Origin: Rubrobacter sp.
GTDB lineage: Bacteria; Actinomycetota; Rubrobacteria; Rubrobacterales; Rubrobacteraceae
DNA length: 15,436 bases
NCBI GenBank assembly: GCA_016781775.1
Contig: JADDPR010000027.1
Coordinates: 1 to 15,436 of the forward strand
Direction of reading: 5' to 3'
The translations under genes were made by a program, and so were the position numbers. Each line of letters opens with the position of its first letter. The stretch's first letter is position 1. Shown one piece after another: positions 1 through 5,737 of this stretch. The notes below the pieces were generated by a model that was not told where the DNA came from, did no database searches, and saw only the letters and a list, made by a program, of their open reading frames with translations.

Positions 1-72
1 GGAGCCGAGGGGGATCGAACCCCTGACCTCCGCGCTGCCAGCGCGGCGCTCTCCCAGCTGAGCTACGGCCCC
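1..72 (-). tRNA. tRNA-Ala, anticodon GGC
   Basis: Read on the minus strand, this folds as a complete cloverleaf. The 7-bp acceptor stem pairs 66-72 with 1-7, the D stem pairs 60-63 with 48-51, the anticodon stem pairs 42-46 with 30-34, and the T stem pairs 20-24 with 8-12 around the loop TTCGATC. The seven-base anticodon loop at 35-41 carries GGC at 37-39, which reads the alanine codon GCC. The acceptor stem contains the G3:U70 wobble pair, the main identity element for alanyl-tRNA synthetase. The gene reaches the window edge, so it cannot be seen whether the 3' CCA is encoded. It has its own promoter at 85-113. Confidence 0.97.
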
Positions 73-84
73 GAAGACCCAGTG

Positions 85-113
85 AGTATAGGCAAGCTTT
101 GGGGAAGTGTCAA
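85..113 (-). promoter_or_regulatory. Sigma-70-type promoter for tRNA-Ala
   Basis: On the minus strand a perfect -35 hexamer TTGACA (108-113) is followed by a 17-base spacer (91-107) and a -10 hexamer TATACT (85-90), one base from consensus. Transcription would begin near 78, only a few bases before the mature tRNA 5' end at 72, so little leader would need removing by RNase P. It lies in the 69-base gap between the rsfS stop and the tRNA, in an otherwise GC-rich context. The tRNA is therefore probably transcribed independently of the upstream operon. Confidence 0.85.
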
Positions 114-141
114 CGCGCCGCGGTGGGCGCTGGTCCTCCCC

Positions 142-549
142 TTACTGCTCTTCCTCCCACTTCTCCTGAGGTGCCGCCCGCCACAGGGATTCCAGGCGGT
201 AATAGTCGCGGGCCTCGTCGGTGAAGACGTGGACGACCACGTCGAGGAAGTCCAGGCTGATCCAGACCGACCCCTCGTCGTAGTTGCGGGAGCGGGGCCG
301 GTAGCCCTCCTCCCTCATCTTGTCGATAACCTCTTCGACGATGCGTCGTATCTGCCGATCTGTCTCGGCGCTCGCCACGACGAAGTAGTCGGTGTACGAA
401 ACCAGCTCCGTAAGGTCTATGATCGTGATGTCCTTGCCGAACATCCCGGCCGCCGCGCGCGCCGCCGTCTCGGCCATGTGCCGGGTGACCTCCGCCCCCT
501 CGCGCACGGCGTCGTCTACTCCCTGCCGCGCCGAATCGTCGCGGTTCAA
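142..549 (-). CDS. rsfS: Ribosomal silencing factor RsfS
   Basis: This 135-residue protein belongs to the RsfS (formerly Iojap/YbeB) family. The family binds ribosomal protein L14 on the free 50S subunit and blocks joining with 30S, damping translation under nutrient limitation. Family features are visible: the SYTDYFVVASAETDRQIRRI segment (51-70), the W-I-S-L-D-F-L-D-VVVHVF strand (96-109), and the R-D-YY-R-LE-LW-AP ending (114-127). The start is TTG at 547-549, overlapping the nadD TGA stop in a TTGA arrangement. It is supported by a perfect AGGAGG at 557-562, seven bases upstream. The family is usually about 105-130 residues, so the first 25 or so residues here are a modest N-terminal extension. 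It is the last gene of the row before the tRNA. Confidence 0.95.
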   Translation of the reverse strand: MNRDDSARQGVDDAVREGAEVTRHMAETAARAAAGMFGKDITIIDLTELVSYTDYFVVASAETDRQIRRIVEEVIDKMREEGYRPRSRNYDEGSVWISLDFLDVVVHVFTDEARDYYRLESLWRAAPQEKWEEEQ

Positions 550-1199
550 GATACGTCCTCCTCGCTGCTCAAGCTTCCCTCCCGTGCGTCCACTGGCGCG
601 CCGTTCTCCTCACCGTACAGCCCCCTGTCGTTTATGGTCTCGTACACGGCCTCCGGCACCAAGTACCGAACGCTTTTCCCCTCCGCTACCATCCGCCTTA
701 TGGTCGTAGCGGAGATGTCCAACCTCGTGCATTCGACGGGCACGATCCGATCGAAGTTCTTCAGCTCGGCTGCGAGGTGATCCAGGTTCGAGATGTCGTA
801 CCCGGGTCTCGTCGCCGCGACCATGCGAGCCTCGGCGAGAAACCCGTCCGGGTCCCGCCACTGAAGCAGGTTCGAGACCTCGTCGGCCCCGCTCACGAAA
901 AACCACTCGTCGCCCTCGTAGCGCTCTTTCAACAGCGGTACGGTCTCCACGCTGTACATCGCCCGCCCCGCGTCTACCTCGATGCGGTCGACGACGAAGC
1001 GTTCGTTCCCCCGCACGGCCGCCTCGACCATCGCGTAGCGATCCTCGGCCGGCGCCTTCACGCTCGAGAACTCTTTGTGCGGGGGCACCCCACTGGGGAC
1101 GAAGATGACGCGCTCCAGCCCGAGTACGTCGGCGACCTGCTCGGCGATAACGAGGTGCCCGTTGTGGATGGGGTCGAAGGTGCCGCCGAATATGCCCAT
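546..1199 (-). CDS. nadD: Nicotinate-nucleotide adenylyltransferase NadD
   Basis: NadD transfers AMP from ATP to nicotinate mononucleotide, giving deamido-NAD in the cytoplasmic NAD synthesis pathway. The 217-residue product opens with the nucleotidyltransferase loop G-G-T-F-D-P-I-H-N-G-H (5-15), including the HxGH signature at 12-15. It also has V-P-S-G-V-P-P-H-K (34-42), S-G-A-D (103-106) and the ISATTIRR motif (162-169) before SVRYLVP. The usual form of the last motif is ISSTxIR, so the second Ser is Ala here. The frame is open further upstream, but ATG at 1197-1199 matches the family N-terminus and starts eight bases after the obg stop. The ribosome binding site is weak (GGGCGG directly adjacent), so coupling to obg is likely. 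Residues about 198-217 form a short acidic C-terminal extension whose DNA holds the rsfS ribosome binding site. Confidence 0.95.
   Translation of the reverse strand: MGIFGGTFDPIHNGHLVIAEQVADVLGLERVIFVPSGVPPHKEFSSVKAPAEDRYAMVEAAVRGNERFVVDRIEVDAGRAMYSVETVPLLKERYEGDEWFFVSGADEVSNLLQWRDPDGFLAEARMVAATRPGYDISNLDHLAAELKNFDRIVPVECTRLDISATTIRRMVAEGKSVRYLVPEAVYETINDRGLYGEENGAPVDAREGSLSSEEDVS
557..562 (-). promoter_or_regulatory. Ribosome binding site deciding the TTG start of rsfS
   Basis: AGGAGG on the minus strand lies exactly seven bases before TTG at 547-549, inside the end of nadD. No ATG or GTG is similarly placed, so it fixes the TTG start and implies translation coupled to nadD termination. Confidence 0.8.
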
Positions 1200-1207
1200 C
1201 CGCCCGC

Positions 1208-2452
1208 TCAACTGAAGTCGAACCCTACGTCGCCGATGCGCACCTCGTCCCCGGGCGCAGCGCCCGCGCGCCTCAAAGCAGCCACCACTCCCTTGCGTTC
1301 GAGCTCCCGCTGGAAGTTCTCGACCCCCTCGGGGCTGTTCCAATCCGTCCTGAGCGCGAGACGCTCGATCTCCTCGCCGGAGACTTCGTACTCGTGCTCG
1401 CCCGTCTTCTCGACCCGCATGCCGCTCCAGGTCGGCCGGAACGTCCGATGCTCGCGCACGACCGCCTCCACGGCCCTCTCCCGTTCTCCGAGCTTGCGCA
1501 GACGCCTCTCCAAGAGATCGCGAAGCTCCGGCACGCCCTCCCCCGTCAGCGCGGACACCTGCACGGCATCGGGGAACTCCTCCCGCAGGTACCCCCGCAG
1601 CTCTTCGTCGAGGACATCGACCTTGTTCACAACGGTAACGTAGGGCCTGCCGCCGAGCCCGGCAGCGTAGAGCTCGGCCCTCAAGGTAGCCTGCGCCCCC
1701 TCCGGGTCCTGCGTGCCATCGAGGACGAGCGCCAAAAGACGCGCCCGCGCGATGTGCCGCAGAAACCTGTTTCCGAGCCCCCGTCCCTCGCTAGCGCCTG
1801 CGATAAGCCCGGGGATATCCGCAACCACAAACGACTCCCGGTACGTCCGGTCGTCGACCACCCCGAGACCAGGAGTAAGCGTGGTAAACGGGTAATCTCC
1901 CACCTTGGGCTTCGCCGCGCTGAGCACGGAGAGCAGGGAGCTCTTGCCCGCGTTCGGGAGGCCGACCAGCCCCACGTCGGAGAGGACTCGAAGCTCCAGG
2001 CGGATCTCCCGCTCCTCCCCGGGAAGGCCCTTCTCCCTGAAAGCCGGCGCACGCCTCGTGGAGGTCGCGAAGGAGGAGTTCCCGCGTCCCCCCAGGCCGC
2101 CGCGGGCCACGACTGCCTCCTCACCCGCTTCCGAGAGATCGGCGAGTAAGCCATGTTCGTCGTAGATGAGGGTTCCTACAGGGACCTCCACGACCACGTC
2201 GTCGCCCCTCTCGCCGGCGCGGTTGTTGCCGGAACCGTGTCCGCCGCGCTCCGCTTTTACGAGCTTGCGGTGCGCGTAGGGCTCGAGGGTCTGGAGGTCT
2301 TCGGTGGCCCGGAAGATGACCGAGCCACCATCGCCCCCGCGGCCGCCGTCCGGGCCGCCGCGGGGCTTGTACTTCTCGCGGTTAAACGAGACGCTGCCGT
2401 CGCCCCCGCACCCGGCGCGGACGACGAAGCGGGCTTCGTCTACAAACTGCAA
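1208..2452 (-). CDS. obg: Ribosome-associated GTPase Obg (CgtA)
   Basis: Obg is an essential GTPase that binds the 50S subunit during late assembly and responds to (p)ppGpp. The 414-residue protein shows all three domains. The glycine-rich Obg fold covers about 1-158 (GCGGDGSVSFNREKY near 14-28, several GGxGG turns). The G domain has GLPNAGKSS (164-172), switch I with DYPFTTLTPGLG (186-197), DIPG (212-215), NKVD (276-279) and SALTGEG (300-306). A C-terminal OCT domain covers about 340-414, as in Bacillota and Actinobacteria. The start is TTG at 2450-2452, chosen because MQFVDEA is the conserved N-terminus. There is no clear free Shine-Dalgarno; the only G run is in a small hairpin at 2454-2468. 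It follows rpmA by 31 bases in the classic rplU-rpmA-obg order. Confidence 0.96.
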   Translation of the reverse strand: MQFVDEARFVVRAGCGGDGSVSFNREKYKPRGGPDGGRGGDGGSVIFRATEDLQTLEPYAHRKLVKAERGGHGSGNNRAGERGDDVVVEVPVGTLIYDEHGLLADLSEAGEEAVVARGGLGGRGNSSFATSTRRAPAFREKGLPGEEREIRLELRVLSDVGLVGLPNAGKSSLLSVLSAAKPKVGDYPFTTLTPGLGVVDDRTYRESFVVADIPGLIAGASEGRGLGNRFLRHIARARLLALVLDGTQDPEGAQATLRAELYAAGLGGRPYVTVVNKVDVLDEELRGYLREEFPDAVQVSALTGEGVPELRDLLERRLRKLGERERAVEAVVREHRTFRPTWSGMRVEKTGEHEYEVSGEEIERLALRTDWNSPEGVENFQRELERKGVVAALRRAGAAPGDEVRIGDVGFDFS

Positions 2453-2453
2453 C

Positions 2454-2468
2454 GGGGCTACAGACCCC
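2454..2468 (-). promoter_or_regulatory. Small hairpin at the obg translation start
   Basis: On the minus strand GGGG (2465-2468) and CCCC (2454-2457) flank a seven-base loop, ending one base before the TTG start of obg. The stem contains the only G-rich stretch that could bind 16S rRNA. It may reduce Obg translation relative to L27, but the 4-bp stem is short and could be chance. Confidence 0.3.
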
Positions 2469-2483
2469 CAGAGAGCACGGCGT

Positions 2484-2765
2484 TCAGGCCGTCACCTCCA
2501 GCGCCTCGCCCACGGGGACCTCGACCACGTTCGCCACGCTCTTGCCGCGCGAGCGGGTAAAGGCGATCTGGCCCGAGACCTTGGCGAAAAGGGTGTCGTC
2601 CGAGCCCTTGCCGACGTTGAGGCCCGGGTGGACCCTGGTGCCGCGCTGCCTGACGATGATGCTCCCGGCGGTCACGGTCTGGCCGCCGTAGGTCTTGATG
2701 CCCAGCCGCTTGCCCTCGGTATCGCGCCCGTTCCTCGACGAGCCGCCGCCCTTCTTGTGTGCCAT
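2484..2765 (-). CDS. rpmA: 50S ribosomal protein L27
   Basis: L27 is a small basic protein of the large subunit whose N-terminus reaches the peptidyl transferase centre. The 93-residue product starts MAHKKGGGSSRNGRDTEGKR, the standard L27 N-terminus, followed by LGIKTYGG, IIVRQRGTRVHPG and the G-x-D-x-TLFA segment. It has no N-terminal extension of the kind cleaved by the Prp protease in Bacillota. ATG at 2763-2765 immediately follows the rplU TAG, and GGAGG within the last codons of rplU lies eight bases upstream, so the two proteins are translated in tandem. Length is normal for the family. Confidence 0.98.
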   Translation of the reverse strand: MAHKKGGGSSRNGRDTEGKRLGIKTYGGQTVTAGSIIVRQRGTRVHPGLNVGKGSDDTLFAKVSGQIAFTRSRGKSVANVVEVPVGEALEVTA

Positions 2766-3056
2766 CTAGCTTACCTCCAGAACCTTTATGCGGGTTTGGG
2801 CCTGACGGTGCCCGGTCTTCTTGCGGTACGTCTTCTTCGCCTTGTACTTGTAGATGTGGATCTTGTCGCCCTTGAGGTGCTCCAGGATCTCCACCCTCGC
2901 CGTACGGGCCGAGAGATCGAAGTCGTCGCCGTCGGCGACAAACGAGACCGGCAACTCCACCGAATCCCCGACCTCACCCGCGAGGCGGTCTACTACCAAC
3001 TCCCCGTCGCGGGCGGCCCTGTACTGCTTTCCGCCGATCTTCAAAACTGCAAACAT
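2766..3056 (-). CDS. rplU: 50S ribosomal protein L21
   Basis: L21 binds 23S rRNA and L20 in the large subunit. The 96-residue product has the typical start MFAVLKIGGKQYRA, the central acidic strand region, and the signature KKTYRKKTGHRQAQTRIKV near the C-terminus (about 74-92). ATG is at 3054-3056 with AGGAG about six bases upstream. It is first in the rplU-rpmA-obg-nadD-rsfS group and is preceded by a 117-base gap, the largest in the window. That gap holds a TATACT box, a pair of direct repeats and an inverted repeat, so transcription may also start here. The RNase E/G gene that often precedes rplU in actinobacteria and the prp gene between L21 and L27 in Bacillota are both absent. Confidence 0.98.
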   Translation of the reverse strand: MFAVLKIGGKQYRAARDGELVVDRLAGEVGDSVELPVSFVADGDDFDLSARTARVEILEHLKGDKIHIYKYKAKKTYRKKTGHRQAQTRIKVLEVS

Positions 3057-3103
3057 GAAACGCTCCTGAACGCTTTATCATTCGGACGGGCACGCCCAAG
3101 AGA

Positions 3104-3122
3104 CATGCCGCGGTACTGACGG
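3104..3122 (-). repeat. Direct repeat, copy next to the predicted rplU start point
   Basis: This 19-base copy matches 3162-3179 with two mismatches and a one-base gap; both share the core GCCGCGG (plus strand). The copies are 58 bases apart start to start and flank the -10 box and spacer of the possible rplU promoter, so they could be regulator sites. GC-rich chance similarity is not excluded. Confidence 0.4.
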
Positions 3123-3125
3123 ACT

Positions 3126-3154
3126 AGTATAACCCCCGAGTGCGCCTTCGACCA
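3126..3154 (-). promoter_or_regulatory. Possible promoter before rplU
   Basis: A TATACT -10 element (3126-3131, minus strand) identical to that of the tRNA-Ala promoter lies about 70 bases before the rplU ATG. The hexamer at 17-base spacing (TGGTCG, 3149-3154) is a poor -35, so the call rests mainly on the -10 box and on this being the largest gap. Transcription would begin near 3119. Confidence 0.45.
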
Positions 3155-3161
3155 GTCGGGG
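3134..3161 (-). other. Inverted repeat between rodA and rplU
   Basis: A perfect six-base inverted repeat (3134-3139 with 3156-3161, CCCCGA/TCGGGG) has a 16-base loop and lies just after the rodA stop. In rodA mRNA it could form a hairpin, but GTTATAC rather than a U run follows, so it is a weak terminator candidate. It also overlaps the spacer and -35 region of the possible rplU promoter. Confidence 0.35.
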
Positions 3162-3179
3162 CACGCCGCGGAACTACGG
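3162..3179 (-). repeat. Direct repeat, copy upstream of the possible rplU promoter
   Basis: Second copy of the 18-19-base repeat also found at 3104-3122. It overlaps the rodA stop codon (TAG at 3174-3176) and lies upstream of the predicted -35 region. Confidence 0.4.
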
Positions 3180-4334
3180 GGCGACCCCCTTGTAGCCGTC
3201 GGCCTTCGAGCGCATGGCGATGCCCTGAAGCAAGCCGAGGGAGATCACGCTGACCACCAGGCTACTCCGACCGTAGCTTATAAACGGGAGCGGAATACCG
3301 GTAACGGGCATCATACCCATCGTCATGCCGACGTTGACGAAGACGTGGAACAGAAAGATCGTGGCGACGCCGACCGCGATCAGGACGCCGAAGCGGTCCT
3401 TGGAGATCGTCGCGACGTGGAGTATCCGCCAGATCAAGACGAAGAACAGGACAAGCAGCAGCGCGCCTCCCACGAACCCGATCCTCTCGGCGAGGCTGGA
3501 GAAGATGAAGTCCGTGTGGTCCTCGGGCAGGAAGCCGAGCTTCGCCAGCGTCGTCGCCTCCAGCCCCTTCCCCGTCAGCCCCCCGGAGCCGATGGCATCC
3601 TTGGATTGCAGCACCTGATACCCCACGTCGGTAGATCCCGTCGGGTCCATAAACGCCGTGAGGCGCGCGATCTGGTACTCCTCCAGAAACTTGAACTTCA
3701 CGGCGAGCGCGAAGGCGACCACCCCCGAGGCGGCGAGCAGGCCGAGGTGGTAGACCTTCGCCCCGCCGATAAAAGCGACGGTAAAAAACACGGCCCCGAA
3801 CACCAGCGCGGTCCCGAGGTCGGGCTGGGCGAAGACCAGGGCCGCGGGTACGGACAGAAATCCCAGAGACTTCAAAAACGTCTTCGTCTCGCTTGGCGGG
3901 TGCTCGGCGAAATAGCCGGCGAGCGCTATGACCACCAGTAGCTTGGCGAACTCCGAGGGCTGCACCCTGACGGGACCGATGTCGATCCAGCGCTGGGCGC
4001 CCATGGCGGAGTCTCCCGTGATGGTCACGGCGAGGAGGAGCAAGACGGCGAGGCCGTAGATCCAGGGCAGGTACTTCTGGAGCTTACGGTAGTCGTAAAT
4101 CGCCAGCGGCACCGCGCCGATCAGGCCCGCCACGAACCCGAGACCTTGGTTGAATGCTAGGCCGTAAGCCTCCTCCGCGGTGGCCCCGGCCATATAAACG
4201 GCCAGTATCCCGAAGGCCGTCAGCGCCACAGAGGTCAAGAGCAGGATCGGGTCTATCGCCTTTAGCCACCCGAAGACGCCGCCCTCGGTGGAACGCTCCC
4301 GCCCCACAGCGTTCGTCGTGCTCCTGCCCGTCAA
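3174..4334 (-). CDS. rodA: Peptidoglycan glycosyltransferase RodA (SEDS family)
   Basis: RodA polymerises lipid II into glycan strands for the elongation complex, working in the membrane with a class B penicillin-binding protein and MreBCD. From the chosen start the protein has 386 residues, mostly hydrophobic helices. Conserved parts are GAQRWIDIG with its Trp (116), QPDLGTA (170-176) and PEDHTDFIF with the family's essential Asp in HTD (275). The C-terminal PLPFISYG motif normally continues G-S-S, but here is R-S-S (Arg 356). The start is uncertain: TTG at 4332-4334 overlaps the mreD TGA (TTGA) and has GGGGG about nine bases upstream. The frame is open to a GTG at 4376 inside mreD with poor signals, and GTG at 4307 is also possible. 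No penicillin-binding protein gene lies between mreD and rodA. Confidence 0.93.
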   Translation of the reverse strand: MTGRSTTNAVGRERSTEGGVFGWLKAIDPILLLTSVALTAFGILAVYMAGATAEEAYGLAFNQGLGFVAGLIGAVPLAIYDYRKLQKYLPWIYGLAVLLLLAVTITGDSAMGAQRWIDIGPVRVQPSEFAKLLVVIALAGYFAEHPPSETKTFLKSLGFLSVPAALVFAQPDLGTALVFGAVFFTVAFIGGAKVYHLGLLAASGVVAFALAVKFKFLEEYQIARLTAFMDPTGSTDVGYQVLQSKDAIGSGGLTGKGLEATTLAKLGFLPEDHTDFIFSSLAERIGFVGGALLLVLFFVLIWRILHVATISKDRFGVLIAVGVATIFLFHVFVNVGMTMGMMPVTGIPLPFISYGRSSLVVSVISLGLLQGIAMRSKADGYKGVAP

Positions 4335-4843
4335 GCCTGTTTGCCCCCATCCTTGTTTACGATCTTCACAAACCACGCCCCCACGAGGTAAGCCAGCAGC
4401 CCGTTGAGGAGGGCGTCAGGGAGTATACCGCCGAAGAAGTAAGCCACGAGCGACGGTCCGCCCGAGCCGGCGAGTGAGAGCGCGAAGAGGCCGACGAGGT
4501 CGTAGGTCGCCACCGCCATGGCCGTGCAGAGCGCGAGGGTCGCCCTCTTGTCCCCCTTGCGGCCCGAGGCGCGCATCGAGACCGTCGCCGCCGCGAGCCC
4601 GCCCAGAGCGCCGACCCCGAAGATCGCGGTCCCGGCAGCGAGGGCATCCGTGAGGACGCCCCCGAAAAACCCCAAGAGGAGCGCCTGCAGGTCGCGCTGA
4701 CCCGTCGTGGCAACCACGATCCCGATTATCGCGAACCTCGGCCCCACCCAGCCGAAGGTCAGGAGGGGCGAGAGGGCCGCCTCCAGGACCGCCGCGATCC
4801 CGACCAGGACCGCGGCCCGGACGATGGAGGTGCCTCCTACCAC
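4331..4843 (-). CDS. mreD: Rod-shape determining membrane protein MreD
   Basis: MreD is a polytopic membrane protein of the elongation complex that bridges MreC and the peptidoglycan synthases. The protein has up to 170 residues, small and hydrophobic, with about five or six predicted membrane spans. The G-F-F-G-G-V-L-T-D-A segment (58-67) resembles the conserved glycine/Asp region of the family. Identity rests on this and on its place after mreB and mreC. GTG at 4841-4843 overlaps the last codons of mreC and has no good ribosome binding site. A perfect AGGAGG (4833-4838) lies seven bases before an in-frame ATC at residue 7 (4823-4825), so AUC could be the actual initiator, giving 164 residues. 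The gene ends in an overlap with rodA. Confidence 0.88.
   Translation of the reverse strand: MVGGTSIVRAAVLVGIAAVLEAALSPLLTFGWVGPRFAIIGIVVATTGQRDLQALLLGFFGGVLTDALAAGTAIFGVGALGGLAAATVSMRASGRKGDKRATLALCTAMAVATYDLVGLFALSLAGSGGPSLVAYFFGGILPDALLNGLLAYLVGAWFVKIVNKDGGKQA
4833..4838 (-). promoter_or_regulatory. Consensus ribosome binding site inside the annotated mreD start
   Basis: AGGAGG on the minus strand falls at codons 2-4 of the GTG-started frame and overlaps the mreC stop. Seven bases downstream, the same spacing as for rsfS, is ATC (Ile 7), with no ATG, GTG or TTG in range. GGAG could also pair with CTCC just downstream (GGAGGCACCTCC), partly hiding the site. Confidence 0.5.
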
Positions 4844-5715
4844 CCCGTGATCACCCGCACCTCCTGCAGGTCGCCGGGGCGCACCGCGGGGGTGACGGTA
4901 ATGTTCTGGAACTGGTTTATGTCCTGCGAGCTGACCGACTCCACGGTCCCAACGAGGAGCCCCGGCGGGTAGATGGACCTTCTGTCCTCGCTACGGCCGC
5001 TCGTCACCACGAAGTCGCCCTTCTCGACCCTCGCGTTCAGATCCACCAGGTCCACCCCAAGGTAGCCCTCCCAGCTTGTCTGCAACAGCCCCTGACCGTA
5101 AGGGCCCTCGCCCTCCAGCGGCTCGGCCGGAGCCTCCGGCGGGACCATCCTGACCCCCGCCGCGAAGTCCTGGCTCGTTACCAGGATGACCTCGGCGGTG
5201 TGCGGGGTGATGGATTGCGTCGTCCTTCCCACCAGGATGTTCTCCCCGACCACGACGGGCTGCTCCGGCCCCACGCCGTCGTCCGAGCCGACGTTGATCT
5301 GGAGTCTCTTCGTCAGCTGGCCGCCGACGGGCGCCACCACGCGCGCGAGCGGAGCGTATTCGAACGAGGGCTGCTGCCCCCCCAGAAGCTCCCGCAGCCG
5401 CTGGTTCTCCTGCCTGAGGCGCGCGGCCTCGGCGGCATCTGCCTCGTACTCGCGGGCCTTGCGCTGGAGCTCCTCTTCCTCCTGAGCGTTGAACGCGCTC
5501 CCCATGGAGTCACGAGCCGAAGAGATCGGCGAGCCGATAAAGGTGATAAGGCCCCTCACGGGGCGCAACACCTCGGCGGCCCCGAGCTGCACGGTATGCA
5601 GGGGTCCCGTCTGCTCGTCCTCCTTCACGTAGATCGTGAACAAGACGAGGCTCGCGACACAAAGGATCGCAAGTCCCGCGATCCCGCTTACGGCGCCGGA
5701 TTTCTTTCTGCCCAA
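4837..5715 (-). CDS. mreC: Rod-shape determining protein MreC
   Basis: MreC is a single-pass membrane protein whose extracytoplasmic part scaffolds the elongation penicillin-binding protein. The 292-residue product has a short basic N-terminus (GRKKSG), one membrane helix at about 8-30, and a Glu/Arg-rich coiled coil at about 77-112 containing ARLRQENQRLREL. A beta-rich domain fills the rest, with V-G-S-D-D-G-V, V-V-V-G-E-N-I-L-V-G-R and the F-V-V-T-S-G strand typical of the family. TTG at 5713-5715 is the best start, 22 bases after the mreB stop, though its ribosome binding site is weak. The stop overlaps the mreD start region. The length is typical. Confidence 0.95.
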   Translation of the reverse strand: MGRKKSGAVSGIAGLAILCVASLVLFTIYVKEDEQTGPLHTVQLGAAEVLRPVRGLITFIGSPISSARDSMGSAFNAQEEEELQRKAREYEADAAEAARLRQENQRLRELLGGQQPSFEYAPLARVVAPVGGQLTKRLQINVGSDDGVGPEQPVVVGENILVGRTTQSITPHTAEVILVTSQDFAAGVRMVPPEAPAEPLEGEGPYGQGLLQTSWEGYLGVDLVDLNARVEKGDFVVTSGRSEDRRSIYPPGLLVGTVESVSSQDINQFQNITVTPAVRPGDLQEVRVITGW

Positions 5716-5737
5716 AGCGCTACCCAGACGCCGTCCG

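Noticed and set aside
115..130. GCGCC/GGCGC hairpin after rsfS as a terminator
   Set aside because: The five-base stem has no following U run and abuts the tRNA promoter; such stems are expected by chance at this GC content.
1200..1343. Upstream extension of the nadD frame into obg
   Set aside because: The extra 48 residues are Arg/Gly-rich antipattern sequence overlapping obg. The conserved NadD N-terminus begins at ATG 1197-1199.
3041..3106. 21-codon leader ORF overlapping the rplU start
   Set aside because: There is no ribosome binding site before its ATG, and the composition is not like known leader peptides.
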